Source of the DNA: a bacterium
GTDB lineage: Bacteria > Acidobacteriota > Polarisedimenticolia > Polarisedimenticolales > Polarisedimenticolaceae
DNA: 64,000 bases
Direction: 5' to 3'
Assembly: GCA_024226515.1 (NCBI GenBank)
Contig: JAAELQ010000067.1
Span: 45,153 to 109,152 of the forward strand
Both the position numbers and the translations under genes were made by a program. Shown here piece by piece: positions 48,963 to 57,260 of the stretch. How positions within the stretch are numbered: position 1 is the stretch's first letter; each line of letters begins with the position of its first letter. Below the pieces are notes generated by a model. The model searched no databases, was not told the origin of the DNA, and saw only the letters and a program-made list of their open reading frames with translations.

Positions 48963-51900
48963 TCACTGGCACGGACCCGGGTTCGGGCGCGCGTCTCCGT
49001 CGGGTCCGGTCCCCAGGCTGGATTCGCCGCAGGCGTTCGAACCCGTGACGAGATAGAACAGCAGCTCGCCGGGAGCGGCCGGAACCGCATCCTGGAACGT
49101 CGTGTCCGTCGTGCCGGCCGGGTCGGCACACGTGAGATCCTCGAAGTCGAACGGCACACCGGTCCCGGCGCTGCCGCGGTACACGTGATAGACCTCGGCC
49201 TGCGCATCGCCCTGCCACGAGAGCGTGCCGCTGTTGCCTCCGATCTGAACGTCGCCCACCTCCGACGTCGGCAACGAGATCGACGGGTCGGACGGGCCGC
49301 AATCGCATGCGTCTCCCGCCCCGTCGGCGTCGCCATCGGACTGGTCGGCGTTCGCGTCCGTCGGGCAGTTGTCGAAGCTCGCGCACCTCTGGTCGCCGTC
49401 CGCGTCGTTCGCGGGATCGTCGGGACAGTCGTCGTCGCCGTCGTTCACGCCGTCGTCGTCGCTGTCCGGATCGCCCGGATCGGTGCCGATCCACTCCTCG
49501 AGGCCGTCGTCGAGACCGTCGCTGTCGTCGTCACCCAGCAGCGGCACGAAGACCAGCTCGGGGTTGAACGAGCACGACGATTCCGGGGCCATCAGGCACT
49601 GCCCGCCCCCCGACGCATCGATGAACAGATCCGCTCCGCCGTCGGCCATGTTGGACCGCAGCGTGAAGCACGGCGAGGAGGACAGCGGCGTCGGGTCCGC
49701 CGTGAACGGGTTCTGCGGATGAGCCTGGCTGGCCAGGTTGATCCGGTTGGCAAACTCGATGGCCAGCGACCGCGCGTCCTGCAGCGGGTGCAACGGGGCC
49801 GCGCTCGGCGAGACCCCCGGCGAACCGCCGGAGACCGTCACCTCGTTGACGACATCTTGCACGTCGAAGCTCCAGGATTGTCCCGTCGGGGACCCGCTGA
49901 CGCACAACCAGGCGGCGGTCGGTTCGACGGGCTCGCAGACGTCGAGGCCCGTGGAATCGTCGCCGTCGTCGCAGTCGCAGCGTGCGGGAACCCCGTCGCC
50001 GTCCGCATCGACGTCGCCGGCACCGGGTACGGGCGGATCGGTGACGAACGGGCACGAGTCGATGCAGTCGGGCGTGCCGTCGAGGTCCGTGTCGATCGGG
50101 TTCGATTCGTCGGGCACTCCGGGCTCGCAGTCGCACACGTCGCCGATGCCGTCCGCGTCGGCGTCGGCCTGGTCCGGGTTGAACTTACGCGGGCAGTTGT
50201 CGAACCTCGCGCACTTCTGATCGCCGTCTTCGTCGTTGCCCGGATCGGTGGGGCAGCCGTCGTCGCCGTCGGCCACGCCGTCGTCGTCCGTGTCGGGATC
50301 CGTGGGATCGGTGTCGACGATGGTCTCGAGGTCGTCGGGGAGACCGTCGGCGTCGTCGTCGAGCGTGAAGTCGATGAGAACCAGGTCGGGGTTGAACGGG
50401 CACGCCGAGCCGGGGGTCGGCTGGCACTGACCGCCCTCCGGCAGGTCGATCAGCAGGTCGATGCTGTCGTCCGGCGTGAAGTTGGGTCGGATCGTGAAGC
50501 ACGGCAGGAAGTGCAGCGGCGTCGGATCCGCCGTGAACGGGTTCTGCGCGTCGGCCTGGCTGGCCAGGTTGATCCGATTGGCCCACTCGATCGCCAGCGG
50601 TCGCGCGGCGATCAGCGGATGCAGCGGGGCCGAGCTCGGTGCGACGCCCGGCGAGCTGCCGGAGATCGTGATGCCGCCGTCACCGTCTTGCACGTCGAAG
50701 CTCCAGGACTGACCGGTCGCGTCGCCGTCGACGCAGAAGTAGCCGACCGTGGGCGGCGAGTGCAGGCAAGGACCGAAGTCGAAACCCGGATCGATGTCGT
50801 TGCAATCGCAGCGCGCCGGAACGCCGTCGCCGTCCGCGTCGACGTCGCCGGCGTCGGGGACGATCGGGTCGGTCACGAACGGGCACGTATCGATGCAATC
50901 GGGGATGCCGTCGAGGTCCGTGTCGGCCGGCAGCGACGGGTCGGGCGTGCCGGGCGCGCAGTCACAGACGTCGCCGATGCCGTCCGCGTCGGCGTCGGCC
51001 TGGTCCGGGTTCGAGCGGCGCGGGCAGTTGTCGAACCGGGCACACTTCTGGTCGCCGTCGGCGTCGTTCTCGGGATCGTCCGGACAGTCGTCCTCGCCGT
51101 CGTCCACACCGTCTCCGTCGGTGTCGGGATCGTCCGGGTCGAGACCACCCAGGAGCTCGATGCCGTCCTCGAGACCGTCGCCGTCGAGGTCGTCGTCCAG
51201 CGGGACGAGGATCAGGTCGGGGTTGAACTGGCAGGCCAGGCCCGGGGTCGCGTGGCACCGGCCGCCCGTCGGGATGTCGATGAACAGGTCCGCGGTGCCG
51301 CCGGTCAGGTTCGGCTGAATCGTGAAGCACGGCAGGAAGAACAGCGGCGTGGGGTCCGCCGTGAACGGATTCTGCGGATGCGCCTGGCTGGCCAGGTTGA
51401 TCCGGTTGGCCCACTCGATGGCCAGTGTCCGTGCGGCGAGCAGCGGGTGCGACGGCGTCGGGCTCGGCGGGACGCCGGGCGACGCGCCGGAGAGGGTCAC
51501 GTTGTTGACCAGGTCCTCGACGTCGAAGCTCCACGGCTGCCCCGTCGGCGCTCCGTCGACGCAGAACCAGCCCGCGGTCGGAGCGGAGTGCAGGCACGGT
51601 CCGCGACCGATCGACGGGTCGGCGTCGTCGCAGTCGCAGCGCGCGGGGACCGCGTCGACGTCGGCGTCGAGGTCGCCGGCGTCGGGGAAGCGCGGGTCGG
51701 TCACGAAGGGACAGGTGTCGATACAGTCGGGAAAACCGTCGAAGTCCGTATCCATTGAGGGCGTTGCGTTGAAGACGTCCGGCTCGCAATCGCAGTCGTC
51801 GCCGATGCCGTCCGCGTCGGCGTCTTCCTGATCCGGGTTGAACCGGCGCACGCAGTTGTCGAAGCAGTCCACGACGCCGTCCTGGTCCTGGTCGGCGTCC

Positions 51901-52730
51901 GCCGTCGCCGACGGCGTCGAGTCGTCGCAGTCGCACGCCGCGCCGCGCGAGTCGCCGTCCGCGTCGACTTGGTCCGCATTGGGGCTCGCCGGACAGTTGT
52001 CCTGGTCGTCGAACACGCCGTCCTGATCGCTGTCGTGCACCGAGCGCAGGGCGCAGCGCAGCGTCGGTTGCCCGTTCGTCACGAACTGCTGGATCTGCAA
52101 CGCGTCGACGGCGTTGATCGTGCCGTCCAGCGTGACGTCGCAGCTGCCGTACGGACGCCCGACGACCTGGGCCAGCTCCGTCGCGTGATCGGCCGCCAGC
52201 TGGGAGTCCGCCCCGTCGACGTCGCCGTCACCGTCGCAGTCGCCGCAGACCATTTCGAGCGCGCAGCCCAGCGTCGAGCGCGCGCCGCTGGTCAGTTGCC
52301 ACAGGCTGAGCAGATCCTCCGTGGCCAGTCCGTCGTCGGCGTTGCTGTTGCAGGCGTTGACCGCCGTCGCAGGGATGAGGGGCGACGGGCCGAAGGGCAG
52401 GTTGAGATCCGCGGAGTCGACCACACCGTCGAGGGTGCAGTCGCCGCAGCTCTGCGCGCACGTGAGAGTCGGCAGGGAGCCCTCGAGGTGCTGACCCAGC
52501 AGCAACAGGTCGACGCTGTCCAGCGATTGACTCTGGTCGAGATCGCACGCCGACCGCTCCGGCTCGCCGAGGACGATCGTCCCGGCCGTTGCGGCCTGCA
52601 GCGTGGCGACGTCGTGAGCATCGACCGTCAGGTTGTTGTTGCAATCGCCGCAGATCTGGGCGGAAACGGTGCCACAGACCAGCACGGCGGTGACGAGCTG
52701 GATAGTCAGAGACCAACGGATGGTATTCAT
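48963..52730 (-). CDS. Secreted dockerin-like and thrombospondin type-3 repeat protein with three tandem modules
   Basis: This 1255-residue protein starts at the ATG at 52730, with AGGAGG 8 bases upstream; a GTG nine bases earlier lies too close to that site. A signal peptide (IQLVTAVLVCGTVSA) is followed by dockerin-like calcium-binding repeats (CGDCNNNLTVDAHDV, CGDCDGDGDVDGADS) to about residue 230. Thrombospondin type-3-like Asp-rich stretches (DSDQDGVFDDQDNC, DADADGIGD) alternate with a domain that occurs three times (SWSFDV, NRINLASQA, NPFTADPTPL), in modules of about 276 residues. The shared C-terminal module ends the protein. It likely binds calcium and a surface or matrix partner; no enzyme site is seen. 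An imperfect palindrome lies upstream. Confidence 0.85.
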   Translation of the reverse strand: MNTIRWSLTIQLVTAVLVCGTVSAQICGDCNNNLTVDAHDVATLQAATAGTIVLGEPERSACDLDQSQSLDSVDLLLLGQHLEGSLPTLTCAQSCGDCTLDGVVDSADLNLPFGPSPLIPATAVNACNSNADDGLATEDLLSLWQLTSGARSTLGCALEMVCGDCDGDGDVDGADSQLAADHATELAQVVGRPYGSCDVTLDGTINAVDALQIQQFVTNGQPTLRCALRSVHDSDQDGVFDDQDNCPASPNADQVDADGDSRGAACDCDDSTPSATADADQDQDGVVDCFDNCVRRFNPDQEDADADGIGDDCDCEPDVFNATPSMDTDFDGFPDCIDTCPFVTDPRFPDAGDLDADVDAVPARCDCDDADPSIGRGPCLHSAPTAGWFCVDGAPTGQPWSFDVEDLVNNVTLSGASPGVPPSPTPSHPLLAARTLAIEWANRINLASQAHPQNPFTADPTPLFFLPCFTIQPNLTGGTADLFIDIPTGGRCHATPGLACQFNPDLILVPLDDDLDGDGLEDGIELLGGLDPDDPDTDGDGVDDGEDDCPDDPENDADGDQKCARFDNCPRRSNPDQADADADGIGDVCDCAPGTPDPSLPADTDLDGIPDCIDTCPFVTDPIVPDAGDVDADGDGVPARCDCNDIDPGFDFGPCLHSPPTVGYFCVDGDATGQSWSFDVQDGDGGITISGSSPGVAPSSAPLHPLIAARPLAIEWANRINLASQADAQNPFTADPTPLHFLPCFTIRPNFTPDDSIDLLIDLPEGGQCQPTPGSACPFNPDLVLIDFTLDDDADGLPDDLETIVDTDPTDPDTDDDGVADGDDGCPTDPGNDEDGDQKCARFDNCPRKFNPDQADADADGIGDVCDCEPGVPDESNPIDTDLDGTPDCIDSCPFVTDPPVPGAGDVDADGDGVPARCDCDDGDDSTGLDVCEPVEPTAAWLCVSGSPTGQSWSFDVQDVVNEVTVSGGSPGVSPSAAPLHPLQDARSLAIEFANRINLASQAHPQNPFTADPTPLSSSPCFTLRSNMADGGADLFIDASGGGQCLMAPESSCSFNPELVFVPLLGDDDSDGLDDGLEEWIGTDPGDPDSDDDGVNDGDDDCPDDPANDADGDQRCASFDNCPTDANADQSDGDADGAGDACDCGPSDPSISLPTSEVGDVQIGGNSGTLSWQGDAQAEVYHVYRGSAGTGVPFDFEDLTCADPAGTTDTTFQDAVPAAPGELLFYLVTGSNACGESSLGTGPDGDARPNPGPCQ
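49380..51860 (-). repeat. Three tandem ~830-base coding repeats
   Basis: The anchor sequence CAGCGGCGTCGG or a near copy of it occurs at 49683, 50514 and 51342, so the periods are 831 and 828 bases. Each unit encodes one Asp-rich calcium-binding stretch plus one domain with PNPFTADPTPL-like sequence. Outer limits are approximate. Confidence 0.8.
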
Positions 52731-52781
52731 GGGGCTCACCTCCTCATCCAGGTAAGCGGGAAACGGCCCCGGAATCGGTGT

Positions 52782-52799
52782 GAGATTCTCGGGAATCTC
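52782..52799. promoter_or_regulatory. Inverted repeat between divergent genes, possible operator
   Basis: GAGATTC at 52782-52788 and GAATCTC at 52793-52799 form a perfect 7-base inverted repeat around TCGG. It lies between the dockerin/thrombospondin gene (minus) and the DUF2007-like gene (plus), where a regulator could act on both. Confidence 0.35.
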
Positions 52800-52870
52800 G
52801 CCTGCGGCGCGCTGGACGGAGCGGTGGGATAATGGAAGAGACGCATCAAACGCACCTGGAGGCGACTGTC

Positions 52871-53140
52871 ATGTCCGACCCTACCGATCAGAAGAAGATG
52901 GTCATCGTTCGTGAGGAGCAGCACGAGGCCGATGCGCGCATCGTCACCGGCTTCCTGCAATCCCAGGGCATCGAGGCCCTGATCTCGGAGGACGATGCCG
53001 GGGATCAGCTACCCTCGCTGGAGAGCGTCGGCGGAGTGCAGATCCACGTCTCGGTCGACGACGCCCAGCGCGCGCACGAGCTGCTGGCGCAGCTCGACGC
53101 TCAGCAGGAGGCCGAAGAGGGCTCGTCGGACGAGGGCTAG
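52871..53140 (+). CDS. DUF2007-like small signalling protein
   Basis: This 89-residue cytoplasmic protein matches the pattern of DUF2007 'putative prokaryotic signal transducing protein' domains: MVIVREEQHEADARIVTGFL, then QGIEALISEDDAG, GGVQIHVSVDDAQRAHELL, and an acidic tail. I chose the ATG at 52871 because GGAGG lies 8 bases before it; the frame is open from an ATG at 52832 that lacks a binding site. It converges with the YpfJ-like peptidase gene. The molecular role of this family is not established. Confidence 0.75.
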   Translation: MSDPTDQKKMVIVREEQHEADARIVTGFLQSQGIEALISEDDAGDQLPSLESVGGVQIHVSVDDAQRAHELLAQLDAQQEAEEGSSDEG

Positions 53141-53141
53141 A

Positions 53142-53156
53142 AGCCTGTCACAGGCT
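53142..53156. terminator. Small hairpin between convergent genes
   Basis: AGCCTG and CAGGCT pair around TCA, overlapping the stop of the minus-strand peptidase gene and lying just after the stop of the DUF2007-like gene. It could serve both directions. No T tract. Confidence 0.35.
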
Positions 53157-54023
53157 CTCGTACGGGATCCGGAACGTATCGCCTTCCTCGATGCGGCCAC
53201 TCTCCAGACCTCGCTTGAACCAGCGCATCCGCTGCTCCGAGGTCCCGTGGGTGAAAGCATGGGGATTGACGCGCCCCTGGGTTCGCTGCTGAATGGCGTC
53301 GTCGCCGATCTGGTTGGCTGCGCGCAACGCCTCCTCGATGTCTCCGTGGTCGAGGTATCTCCGGTTGTGATGCGCCCAGACGCCGGCGAGGAAGTCCGCC
53401 TGTAGCTCCAGTCGTACGGAGTACTGCTTGTAGTCCGCCTGACCGCGCCTTTCTCGAACGCGCGCCGAAAAGCCCAGCAGTTCCTGAACATGGTGCCCGG
53501 TTTCATGAGCGATCACGTACGCTTGCGCGAAATCGCCCGGCGCCTGGAACTGACGCGCCAGAGCGTCGTAGAAGCCCAGGTCGATGTAGATCTTCTGATC
53601 GGCGGGGCAGTAGAACGGGCCCGTTCGGGCGTCGCCCATACCGCAGGCGGTCGGGTAACGCTCCTGGAAGACAACCAGCGCGGGTTTGCGGTACTCCCGA
53701 TCGACGCGCGCGAACTCGCGAGACCAGATGTCTTCCGTGTCAGCCAGGACCACCTTGACGAACTCCAGCTGGTCGGTCCGTTCGGGAGAGGATTGGTGGT
53801 CGACCTGTTGAACCTGGCTTCCGCCCAACAGAGCCATCGGGTCGATCAGGCCGAACTGCCAGCCGAGGAAACCGAGCACGACCAGCGCCATGATGCCCTT
53901 GACGCCGAACATCCGCACCACCAGGTTGACGATCGCGCCCAGCCCTGCCGAGCGCCCCCGCGTCACCCTGCGACCGCGGGCGTCCTCCACGTTCGTGCTC
54001 GTTCTCCGACCTTGCCATCTCAT
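53148..54023 (-). CDS. YpfJ-like neutral zinc metallopeptidase
   Basis: This 291-residue protein fits the YpfJ/neutral zinc metallopeptidase family: a basic N-terminus, one transmembrane helix (about 40-60, GIMALVVLGFLGWQFGLIDP), the YRKPALVVF and GPFYCPADQKIYIDL motifs, and the zinc site H173-E-T-G-H in AHETGHHVQ. The third ligand probably lies in LELQADFLAGVWA. The bulk of the protein should face the periplasm. The ATG at 54023 is preceded by GGAG; an upstream TTG overlaps that binding site and is unlikely. Biological role in this family is poorly known. Confidence 0.87.
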   Translation of the reverse strand: MRWQGRRTSTNVEDARGRRVTRGRSAGLGAIVNLVVRMFGVKGIMALVVLGFLGWQFGLIDPMALLGGSQVQQVDHQSSPERTDQLEFVKVVLADTEDIWSREFARVDREYRKPALVVFQERYPTACGMGDARTGPFYCPADQKIYIDLGFYDALARQFQAPGDFAQAYVIAHETGHHVQELLGFSARVRERRGQADYKQYSVRLELQADFLAGVWAHHNRRYLDHGDIEEALRAANQIGDDAIQQRTQGRVNPHAFTHGTSEQRMRWFKRGLESGRIEEGDTFRIPYESL

Positions 54024-54243
54024 CGTGTTTCTCCGCAAGTCGACTGACGCGTGGCACGTCTGGCCTTGAAAACCCAGTCTCTGATTCTATCAGCGACCGC
54101 TGGTCGGCTCTCGCCGTGGCGCGGGGCGACGCCCGACCGTTTTTCTTTCGTGTGCCTGTGAGATTGCGCCGATTCGCGCGTTCTACGATTGTACGAGGGT
54201 AGCGAACCCGCCCCGCGAGGGGTGACCTGTCGGAGGAACGACC

Positions 54244-56256
54244 GTGAAGATCGAGGCGAAGCACGCTGCGGCATGCCTGCTCCTGTTCACCGTCTGCGTG
54301 GCGCACGAGATGGTGGAGAACCTGACCGTGGTGGGCGCGATCCCCGGCTCGGCGGCCGAGGCCGCCGGCGTGGAGACCGACGACCGGATCCTCCGGCTCG
54401 CCGGGGAGCCGATCGCCGGCATCGAGGAGCTGCGGGCGGTCCTCTCCGCGCACCGTCCCGGCGACACGGTGCCGCTCGAGATCGAGCGGGACGGAGAGCC
54501 CGTCACGCTGCAGCTGAAACTCGGCGCGCGACCCGACGGCGGCGCCTCGCTGGGACTGCGGATGGGCATCGGCGTTTACGCGGGAGCCGCCGACGGAGAC
54601 CACACGCACGACGGCGAACAGGACCTGCGGGAGACCGAATGCCTGGCGTGGATCGAGAAGACCTACGCGGTCGATGACTGGATCGAGCGCCTGGATCTCG
54701 AGCTCGAGGAAACCTACGCGACGGTGCAGGGCTGCGTCGGGAACGACGCGCGCAGGATGTCCGTGGCCAGCATCCGAGCGAACTGCGACAACGTGTTCAA
54801 GGTGCACTGCTCGGGGATCGGCCTGCTGACCGAGATCGGCGAAGCCATGGTCGAGCGCTGCGAATCGGTGCTGCGGGAGTCGTTCGATTCGAGCCCCGAG
54901 AATATGAAGCGCTGGCGCACCTGCGGGCAACACCGGGTGTTCGACCGCTACTCGTTGAAGGGCGAGTGGAACGAGGCGGCGTGCGGCGAAGCCCTCCGCT
55001 CCTGCAACCCGAAAGAGAGGCCGCCGGGCGCGGTCGGCGAGGCCCCCGCGGCGCCGACCGAATCGGCCGTAGAGAAGAAGGTCCACGCAGCCTGGCCCCA
55101 GTGGGGCGGGCCGACGCGCGACTTCAAGGCGCCCTCGGCAGACCTCGCGGCCGGCTGGCCCGCGGACGGGCCTGCGGTGTCGTGGCGCCGTCCGCTGGGC
55201 GGTGGCCACTCGGCGATTCTCGCCGAGGCCGGACGCCTCTACACGATGTACCGCGCCGGTGAAGACGAGATCGTGATCTGCCTCGATGCCGGGACAGGCA
55301 AGACGATCTGGGAGCAGCGCTACGCACACGCGCCGCATGGCGATCACGTCCGGGCCTACGGCAACGGACCCAACTCGACACCGCTGATCTCCGGCGACCT
55401 GCTGTTCACGGTCGGCGTGGCGGGGAAGATGAATGCGCTGCAAAAGGGCGACGGCAAGCTCGTCTGGAGCCGCGACCTGTGGGGTGACGAGCTGGGAGGC
55501 AATTTCCTCGCGCACGGCTACTCGTCGAGCCCCGTGGCGTACGAGGACACGGTCATCGTACCGGTCGGCGGCGAGACCGCAGGCCTCGTGGCGTTCGATC
55601 GCAAGACGGGCGGCGTGCGTTGGAAGACCGCAGGTTTCGGGAACAGCTACTCCTCGCCGCGCCTGATGGATCTCGTCGGTGAGCGGCAGCTCGTCGTGTT
55701 CATGGCCGACGAGCTGATCGGCGTCGCCCCGGCCAGCGGCAAGCTGCTCTGGCGCTTCCCGCACGGCAACCAGTGGCGGCACAACATCACCATGCCGGTG
55801 GCCGTCGGCGGGGACACGCTGTTCCTCTCGTCGGCGCAGGCCGGGGCGAAGGGCCTGCGCCTCCAACGAAACGGGGAATCGATCGAGATCGAGGAGATCT
55901 GGTCCACGCGCCGGATCCAGTTCTATCACGCATCGTCCGTCCGCGAAGGCGACTGGGTCTACGGCTCCACCGGTACCGCGGCGCCGGCGTTCCTCGCCGC
56001 GGTCAACGTGCGCAGCGGCGAGATCGCCTGGCGCGAGCGCGGCTTCGCCAAGGCGAACGTCATCGAGGCCTCGGGCAAGCTGGTGATCCTGGACGAGGAC
56101 GGCGTGCTGGGGCTGGCCACGGCGACGCCGGAGAAGCTGGTCGTCCATGGCCGGACCCAGTTGCTGGACGACCAGTCGTGGACGGTGCCCACGCTGGTCG
56201 GCACGATGCTCTACGTGCGCGACTCGCGTCAGATCCTGGCGCTGGACCTGGGTTAG
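54244..56256 (+). CDS. PDZ domain fused to a PQQ-type beta-propeller, exported
   Basis: This 670-residue protein starts with a probable signal peptide (ACLLLFTVCVAH). Residues about 26-100 are a PDZ domain (GAIPGSAAEAAGVETDDRIL, IEELRAVL, VPLEIERDGEPV). A Cys-rich helical spacer follows at about 125-260 (CVGNDARR, CGQHRVFDRY). From about 285 onward there are PQQ-like propeller blades (RLYTMYRAGEDE, ICLDAGTGKTIWEQRY, FDRKTGGVRWKT), as in BamB-type and quinoprotein-like proteins. The combination suggests a periplasmic scaffold binding protein tails and assembling partners, not a quinoprotein dehydrogenase, since blade motifs for cofactor binding are not obvious. The start is GTG, preceded by GGAGG. 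A hairpin follows the stop. Confidence 0.8.
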   Translation: MKIEAKHAAACLLLFTVCVAHEMVENLTVVGAIPGSAAEAAGVETDDRILRLAGEPIAGIEELRAVLSAHRPGDTVPLEIERDGEPVTLQLKLGARPDGGASLGLRMGIGVYAGAADGDHTHDGEQDLRETECLAWIEKTYAVDDWIERLDLELEETYATVQGCVGNDARRMSVASIRANCDNVFKVHCSGIGLLTEIGEAMVERCESVLRESFDSSPENMKRWRTCGQHRVFDRYSLKGEWNEAACGEALRSCNPKERPPGAVGEAPAAPTESAVEKKVHAAWPQWGGPTRDFKAPSADLAAGWPADGPAVSWRRPLGGGHSAILAEAGRLYTMYRAGEDEIVICLDAGTGKTIWEQRYAHAPHGDHVRAYGNGPNSTPLISGDLLFTVGVAGKMNALQKGDGKLVWSRDLWGDELGGNFLAHGYSSSPVAYEDTVIVPVGGETAGLVAFDRKTGGVRWKTAGFGNSYSSPRLMDLVGERQLVVFMADELIGVAPASGKLLWRFPHGNQWRHNITMPVAVGGDTLFLSSAQAGAKGLRLQRNGESIEIEEIWSTRRIQFYHASSVREGDWVYGSTGTAAPAFLAAVNVRSGEIAWRERGFAKANVIEASGKLVILDEDGVLGLATATPEKLVVHGRTQLLDDQSWTVPTLVGTMLYVRDSRQILALDLG

Positions 56257-56276
56257 CGCCTGTCCGTCGACGGCGC
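56256..56276. terminator. Hairpin between convergent genes
   Basis: GCGCC pairs with GGCGC, then after a bulged T three more pairs close a CGTC loop. It begins at the last base of the PDZ-PQQ stop codon and lies just before the stop of the convergent gene. No T tract. Confidence 0.35.
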
Positions 56277-56278
56277 GT

Positions 56279-57205
56279 CTACTCGAACACGCGGATCTTC
56301 CCGCGCATCCCGGTCTCGACCGAGAACTCGAGCGTCGGAGGCTGGATCTCGGACGTCGCCGGGAGTTCAATCCGCGTCGTATCCAGACCTTCGATCCGGG
56401 CAACGCGTGGCAGGCGTAGCACCACGTCGGACAGCTTTGAGTCGAGGGTGATCGTCGCGTCGCGCTTCCAGTCTCCACGTAGGTCGATTCTCGCCTCGCC
56501 CATGACGAACCCGATCTCCAGCTCTGCCGGACTGACGCGCCCCATCGAGCGCAGCGCCAGGGCACCGCGATGTCCGTAGACTTCGACCTTGTCCGGAAGG
56601 CGGGCGAGCGGCTCGCTGGCCTCGATCCCGAGCACGCCGCTGTCAAACCCCAGGTCGGCAGAGACGAGAGCGATGCCGCCGAGATCCACGCTGGCCGATC
56701 CGCCGCTGAGCCACAGGTCGAGACGCAGGGGAACGTCCCGCGGCAGCAGCACTCGAACGTGCGGCTGACTTCCGCCGACGGCCTCTTTCAGCCCCGTCAG
56801 AAACGCCGAGCCGATGAGCTGCAGCTCGACGCGATAGGTCCAGGGATCTCCGGGTTCGAGTCGCTCGGTGAACTCGTACGTCCCTTCGTCGTAGCTGGCC
56901 ACGACGCGCAGCGCCTCGCCGGCCGCCGCGGGTTCGACGAACAGCATCCCGGTTCCCATGCGCAACACGATGGCGCCCGCCGCCTCACCGGATTGCGTGT
57001 CGGGAGGAGGCGACCCGGTCGCGTCGTCCTCCGAGGTCCGCGCGATCGAGGGTAGTTCGGGAACGACCTCCGCTTGCACGATCTCCGCGTTGCGCACCGA
57101 ACGCAACGTGACGAGGGCCAGTCCACCGGCGGCGACGAGCAGCAGCACGAGCATCGCGCCGCAGCCCAGACCCACCTTCTTCCACAACGAACTGTCGCTC
57201 AACAC
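56279..57205 (-). CDS. Membrane-anchored protein with adhesin-like beta domain
   Basis: This 308-residue protein has one N-terminal transmembrane helix (GCGAMLVLLLVAAGGLALVTL) and a short linker. The C-terminal part is a regular beta-strand pattern (RVVASYDEGTYEFTERL, DLWLSGGSASVDLGGIALVSAD, LEIGFVMGEARIDLRGDW), similar to LiaF/DUF4097-type beta-solenoid domains that respond to envelope stress. The start is GTG at 57205, with GGAGG only 2 bases before it; the next codon, TTG, has a better spacing and may be the true start. Function not established. Confidence 0.65.
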   Translation of the reverse strand: MLSDSSLWKKVGLGCGAMLVLLLVAAGGLALVTLRSVRNAEIVQAEVVPELPSIARTSEDDATGSPPPDTQSGEAAGAIVLRMGTGMLFVEPAAAGEALRVVASYDEGTYEFTERLEPGDPWTYRVELQLIGSAFLTGLKEAVGGSQPHVRVLLPRDVPLRLDLWLSGGSASVDLGGIALVSADLGFDSGVLGIEASEPLARLPDKVEVYGHRGALALRSMGRVSPAELEIGFVMGEARIDLRGDWKRDATITLDSKLSDVVLRLPRVARIEGLDTTRIELPATSEIQPPTLEFSVETGMRGKIRVFE

Positions 57206-57260
57206 GGCCTCCGTTGGATACAGATACGACGGCGCGTCGGGCGGGTTACATCCGAGAAGA

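Noticed and set aside
48951..51758. Open frame of 935 codons opposite the thrombospondin-type gene
   Set aside because: Its translation is the periodic mirror of the Asp-rich repeats on the other strand; no start signal.
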